6,914 nucleotides of DNA, from NCBI GenBank assembly GCA_964647255.1, contig CAZYGI010000134.1, forward strand, positions 1 through 6,914, read 5' to 3'. The translations under genes were made by a program, and so were the position numbers. Shown piece by piece: positions 3,786 through 6,914 of this stretch (its first letter is position 1; the number at the start of each line of letters is the position of its first letter). A model generated the notes under the pieces. The model ran no database searches. It was not told the origin of the DNA and saw only the letters and a program-made list of their open reading frames with translations. Source of the stretch: CAWJEL01 sp964647255. GTDB lineage: Bacteria; Chloroflexota; Anaerolineae; CG2-30-64-16.

Positions 3786-6781
3786 GTCAGACACAAGGCG
3801 AGCATCCGCATGATGTGCAGCTCCTCATACGGGATCGCCTCCCCCAGCGCCTCGAAGATCGGCTTGAGCCGTTCTGGGCCGCGCGTCGCAATTTCCGCCA
3901 GCACGCGTGCCTGATCCTCCGGGGTCAGCGTCGAGATCTCCCGGATGCGCTCCGGTGCGAAGCGTTGGCCGGCCCAGACGCAGCGGCCGAGGTGCTGCAC
4001 GATGGTGCCGCGGGTGACGGTGAAGAGATCCTGGAGCGCTTCGACGGAATGGCCGGCGGCAAAGAGTTCGCCTATCTCCTGTGCGCTGCCCCCCGGCCGG
4101 CGTCCGCTACCGGGCGCGTCCGGCTGCCGGGTGCGTTCGCTGAGCCCTTTTGCGACGCAGTAAGCCCGGATTTCCGCCAGAAAGCGGTCGCCGTGCTGCG
4201 CGAGCTTACGCCCGCCCACGCCGTGGATCGCCAGGAAGCTCGCCGGCGATTGCGGGAAATAAGTTGCCATCTCGGCCAGCGAGCGGTCGGAAAAGATGAC
4301 GTAGGGTGGCAGGTCGGCCGCGTCGGCCAGCTCGCGGCGGAGGGCGCGCAGGCGCTCGAACAGTTCGCCGTCGTAGGTTGTCTCCGGCGCAGCGGCCGCG
4401 GGCGACGGCGCCTCAACCGCCACGAAGACCCTCTCCCCCTTCAGCACCCTCTCCCCTTTTGGCGTCAGGCGCAGGCTGCCGTGTTCCATGTCCTGCTGCA
4501 CCAGGCCCAGGCGGATGAACTGCTCGGCCAGCCTGCGCCATTCGCGGGCCGGACGATCGCCGCCGGCGCCGTATTCGGGCACCTTGTCGTGGTGCCGGTG
4601 GAGCACGTCGCCGGCACGCGAGCCGCGCAGGACGTTGACGATGTGCGCCGGCCCGAACATTTGACCGGTGTGCTGGACGCAGGCGAGAAACGTTTGCGCG
4701 GCTGCGGTGACATCTTCCCAGCCCGTCTCCTCGGCGCGGCCGGTCAGGCAGTTGTCGCAGAAATCGCACGCGGCCTGGGCTGGCTCTTCGTCGAAGTAGG
4801 CGAGCAATGGCACGCGGCGGCACCCCGTGGCTTCGGCGTAGCGCACCATGGCTTGCAGCCGGGCCTGCCTTCCTGCCCGCTCCGACGCCGCACCATCGTC
4901 AATGAGCCTGGACCGCGTGACGAGGTCGGCCCGGCTATGGAGGAGCAGGCAATCGGCCCGCAGCCCGTCGCGGCCCGCGCGGCCGATCTCCTGATAGTAG
5001 TGCTCCAGGCTCTCGGGCAGGTTGTAGTGCAGCACGAAGCGCACGTTCGATTTGTTGATGCCCATCCCGAACGCGATGGTCGCGACGATGATCGGCGCTT
5101 TGTCACGGGAGAAAAGTTCCTGGTTGCGGCGGCGGGTATCGTCGTCCAGCCCCGCGTGATAGGGCAGGGCCGTCCAACCTTGCGCCTTCAGACGGGCAGT
5201 GAGGTCGTCCACCTGTCGCCGCGTGCTGCAGTAGATGATACCTGCCTGCCCGCGGTGTGCTGCCAGGAAAGCCAGGACTTGCTTCACGCCGCTGTGCCGG
5301 GGCTGCACGGCCAGGAACAGGTTCTCCCGGTTGTAGCTCGCAATGAAGACGTTTTCGGCGCGCATGCCCAGGGTCTGTTGGATGTCGCGCTGAACGCGAC
5401 CGGTCGCGGTGGCGGTGAACGCGGCACAGGCCGCAGCCGGATAGCGCTGGCGCACGGGCAACAACTGGCGATACTCCGGGCGAAAGTCGTGCCCCCACTG
5501 CGAGATGCAGTGCGCCTCGTCAATCGCCAGGCAGGCCACCAGCGCGCCGTCGAGCAGCACCCGGGTTTCCGGCCGCACCAGCGTTTCGGGTGACGTATAG
5601 AGCAGCTTGATCTCGCCCGACCGGACGCGCGCCGCAACGCGCAGGTAATCATCATAGTCCAACGTGCTGTTCAGGAACGCCGCCGGCACGCCGAGCTCCC
5701 GCAATTGGGTCACCTGGTCCTGCATCAGGGCGATGAGAGGCGACACGACCACGGTCAGGCCCTCGAACAACAGTGCAGGCAACTGATAGCAGAGCGATTT
5801 GCCGCTGCCGGTGGGCATCACGGCCAGCGTATCGCGGCGGGACAGGAGGTTGGCGATGATCTCACCTTGCAGCGGGCGGAAGTCGTCGTAGCCGAAGATC
5901 GTCTTGAGCAGACCGCGGGCAGCCGACAAGTCGGGAAGAATGAGGGAAGGATGGATGGATGAAGCTGCCGTGGACGGGCGGCCCGGCTCTGGAATCGAGC
6001 CTTCAGGCGGTTCGGCTGGCCCGCCCGTCGGCGAGGTGGCATGCCGCTGATCGCGGCCTGTCGGCATCGTCTGCGCGGAGCTTGCCTGCGGGCTGGCAGA
6101 TGGGAAACCGACATCCGCGCCCGTCCGCGCTCGTCCGCGTCCCATCCCCGGCGCGGCCGGCCTGGGTAAAAACCAACCGGAAAGCTGGACATAACAGCGC
6201 AGCTCGCCCGTGTGGTCGTCCTCGGGCCGCCACCAGTGCGCGAGCGAGACGCGCACCAGCGCGCCGGCCGGGATCGTCTCGACGGGTTCCTGGAAGCCGA
6301 CAAACGTCAGGGTGCAGCCGCCATCGGCCGTAGGGTAGCGGTAGCGGATGCGCTTGCTCTCGTCCGTCCGCTGCAGCGGCTGGTCGGGACGCCAAAAGGT
6401 CGTGCTGAAGGGCGGGATGCCGGTGCGCTCGGCGATGTACAGGGCGCCCGAACGCGCGGTTTGGGTCAACCCGGTGTAGAGGAGACTTGCGTCGCCGGAC
6501 ACCGGTGGCATGTGGGCCTCGATGAAGGGCACGGGATCGGTCATCGGGCCGAGGCGGTGCTTCGAGCGGACGACGATGTTCTCGACGTGGGGTGGGATCA
6601 CTCGCTCGGCTGGCGCGGCGTCCACTTCCCACACCTCGCCCACTTCGTATTCCAGCCCGATGTGTTCATTCCACGCCGCGTCCGCCGCGATGAGACGCAC
6701 GCTGCGGCCTTCGTCCAGGGTGATGCCGCCGATGCAGGCACCGCTCCCCTGGCGGGTCTTTGCAACGATCAGGACTTTCAT
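3758..6781 (-). CDS. recQ: RecQ-family ATP-dependent DNA helicase with an extra N-terminal domain
   Basis: This 1007-residue protein is a 3'-5' DNA helicase of recombination and repair; bacterial RecQ is usually about 600-700 residues. Residues 1-207 are a beta-rich domain not in classical RecQ (starts MKVLIVAKTRQGSG; PPHVENIVV at 63-71). It resembles a family I know mainly as stand-alone uncharacterised, probably dual OB-fold, proteins. A Pro/Ser/Gly linker follows (about 208-277). The helicase has motif 0 FRPLQ (301-305), Walker A MPTGSGKS (322-329), DEAH (421-424), FTATAT (455-460) and QEIGRAGRDG (597-606). Zinc ligands are C654, C672, C675 and C678. A winged-helix RQC region, an HRDC domain (about 806-877) and a C-terminal helix-turn-helix region (about 896-990) complete it, so it should be active. 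The start at 6781 has GGGGG 4 nt upstream (6786-6790); an in-frame ATG at 6841 is less likely. The last eight codons and the stop come from a palindromic repeat. Confidence 0.93.
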   Translation of the reverse strand: MKVLIVAKTRQGSGACIGGITLDEGRSVRLIAADAAWNEHIGLEYEVGEVWEVDAAPAERVIPPHVENIVVRSKHRLGPMTDPVPFIEAHMPPVSGDASLLYTGLTQTARSGALYIAERTGIPPFSTTFWRPDQPLQRTDESKRIRYRYPTADGGCTLTFVGFQEPVETIPAGALVRVSLAHWWRPEDDHTGELRCYVQLSGWFLPRPAAPGMGRGRARTGADVGFPSASPQASSAQTMPTGRDQRHATSPTGGPAEPPEGSIPEPGRPSTAASSIHPSLILPDLSAARGLLKTIFGYDDFRPLQGEIIANLLSRRDTLAVMPTGSGKSLCYQLPALLFEGLTVVVSPLIALMQDQVTQLRELGVPAAFLNSTLDYDDYLRVAARVRSGEIKLLYTSPETLVRPETRVLLDGALVACLAIDEAHCISQWGHDFRPEYRQLLPVRQRYPAAACAAFTATATGRVQRDIQQTLGMRAENVFIASYNRENLFLAVQPRHSGVKQVLAFLAAHRGQAGIIYCSTRRQVDDLTARLKAQGWTALPYHAGLDDDTRRRNQELFSRDKAPIIVATIAFGMGINKSNVRFVLHYNLPESLEHYYQEIGRAGRDGLRADCLLLHSRADLVTRSRLIDDGAASERAGRQARLQAMVRYAEATGCRRVPLLAYFDEEPAQAACDFCDNCLTGRAEETGWEDVTAAAQTFLACVQHTGQMFGPAHIVNVLRGSRAGDVLHRHHDKVPEYGAGGDRPAREWRRLAEQFIRLGLVQQDMEHGSLRLTPKGERVLKGERVFVAVEAPSPAAAAPETTYDGELFERLRALRRELADAADLPPYVIFSDRSLAEMATYFPQSPASFLAIHGVGGRKLAQHGDRFLAEIRAYCVAKGLSERTRQPDAPGSGRRPGGSAQEIGELFAAGHSVEALQDLFTVTRGTIVQHLGRCVWAGQRFAPERIREISTLTPEDQARVLAEIATRGPERLKPIFEALGEAIPYEELHIMRMLALCLTRTSVETDA

Positions 6782-6914
6782 AAAACCCCCTATTTCAAGA
6801 ACTGGACAGATCCTTCGGCCTGACAACCTTGCGTCGCTCACTGCGGTACGGGATTCGGCCTTTCAAGAAACTGACGCAGTGGGCGCCGCGGCAGGAGTTG
6901 AGATCAACGTCATG
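6782..6914. other. Upstream region of recQ, no gene assigned
   Basis: These 133 bases hold the GGGGG ribosome binding site of recQ (6786-6790) but no promoter I can defend. A near-identical direct repeat is present: TTTCAAGAACTG at 6793-6804 and TTTCAAGAAACTG at 6861-6873. A small palindrome, GTTGAGATCAAC, lies near the right edge at 6898-6909. On the - strand two short frames are open from the window edge (ending at 6863 and 6795), but neither shows recognisable protein sequence. Whether a gene upstream of recQ ends here cannot be decided from the window. Confidence 0.4.

Noticed and set aside
4425..4460. Small tandem duplication in recQ encoding KGERV twice
   Set aside because: A pattern like LTPKGERVLKGE is common at this winged-helix/linker position in RecQ proteins, so a recent slippage event need not be invoked.
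3815..5593. 592-codon open frame on the + strand antisense to recQ
   Set aside because: It lies entirely within a clearly functional recQ gene on the other strand. Its translation shows no domain and has the His/Arg/Ala/Gly-rich composition of an antisense shadow in high-GC DNA.
6838..6866. - strand promoter for recQ starting with TTGAAA (complement of 6861-6866)
   Set aside because: The hexamer 17 nt downstream is CAGTGA, which does not resemble a -10 box; a TTGTCA box further downstream also lacks a -10 partner.

Overview
The window is high-GC bacterial chromosome with five complete protein genes, one gene fragment at the left edge and one dense cluster of palindromic repeats. Three things point, without proof, to a Chloroflexota-like organism: the style of the LysM/M23 cell-wall enzyme with its Thr-Pro linker, an IS200-type transposase beginning YHIVWATKGREPL, and clustered palindromes with TTGAA/TTCAA centres. 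No rRNA, tRNA or taxonomic marker is present, so the assignment is a guess.

Left part (1-740, + strand): the last 29 codons of an unidentified gene, then 28 nt later a GrpB-family protein with a good ribosome binding site; the two are probably cotranscribed. The GrpB gene converges on a class I SAM-dependent methyltransferase (741-1619, - strand), and a small hairpin lies between their ends. The methyltransferase is divergent from a secreted two-LysM, M23-peptidase cell-wall hydrolase (1869-2900, + strand). The shared 249-bp intergenic region holds a strong sigma-70-like promoter placed so close to the peptidase ATG that the transcript should be almost leaderless, plus a perfect 8-bp inverted repeat that could be an operator.

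Right part (2982-6781, - strand): a 1007-residue RecQ helicase carrying an extra N-terminal domain of about 205 residues is followed downstream by a REP-associated/IS200-like tyrosine (Y1 HUH) transposase. Between them is a repeat cluster (3515-3785) made of two diverged copies of a 146-bp unit. Each copy has four different short hairpins centred on TTGAA, TTCAA, GAATTC or ATTCAT. The last hairpin of the second copy lies inside the end of recQ and supplies its final codons and stop codon.

The most interesting elements are (a) the RAYT-like transposase beside a compound palindrome array, which looks like a REP/REPIN system with its own enzyme; (b) the RecQ C-terminus being written by a repeat; and (c) the RecQ fusion to a beta-rich N-terminal domain, which may give the helicase an unusual, possibly genome-defence or repair-related, role. 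The other genes look like ordinary accessory or housekeeping functions with no evident shared pathway.
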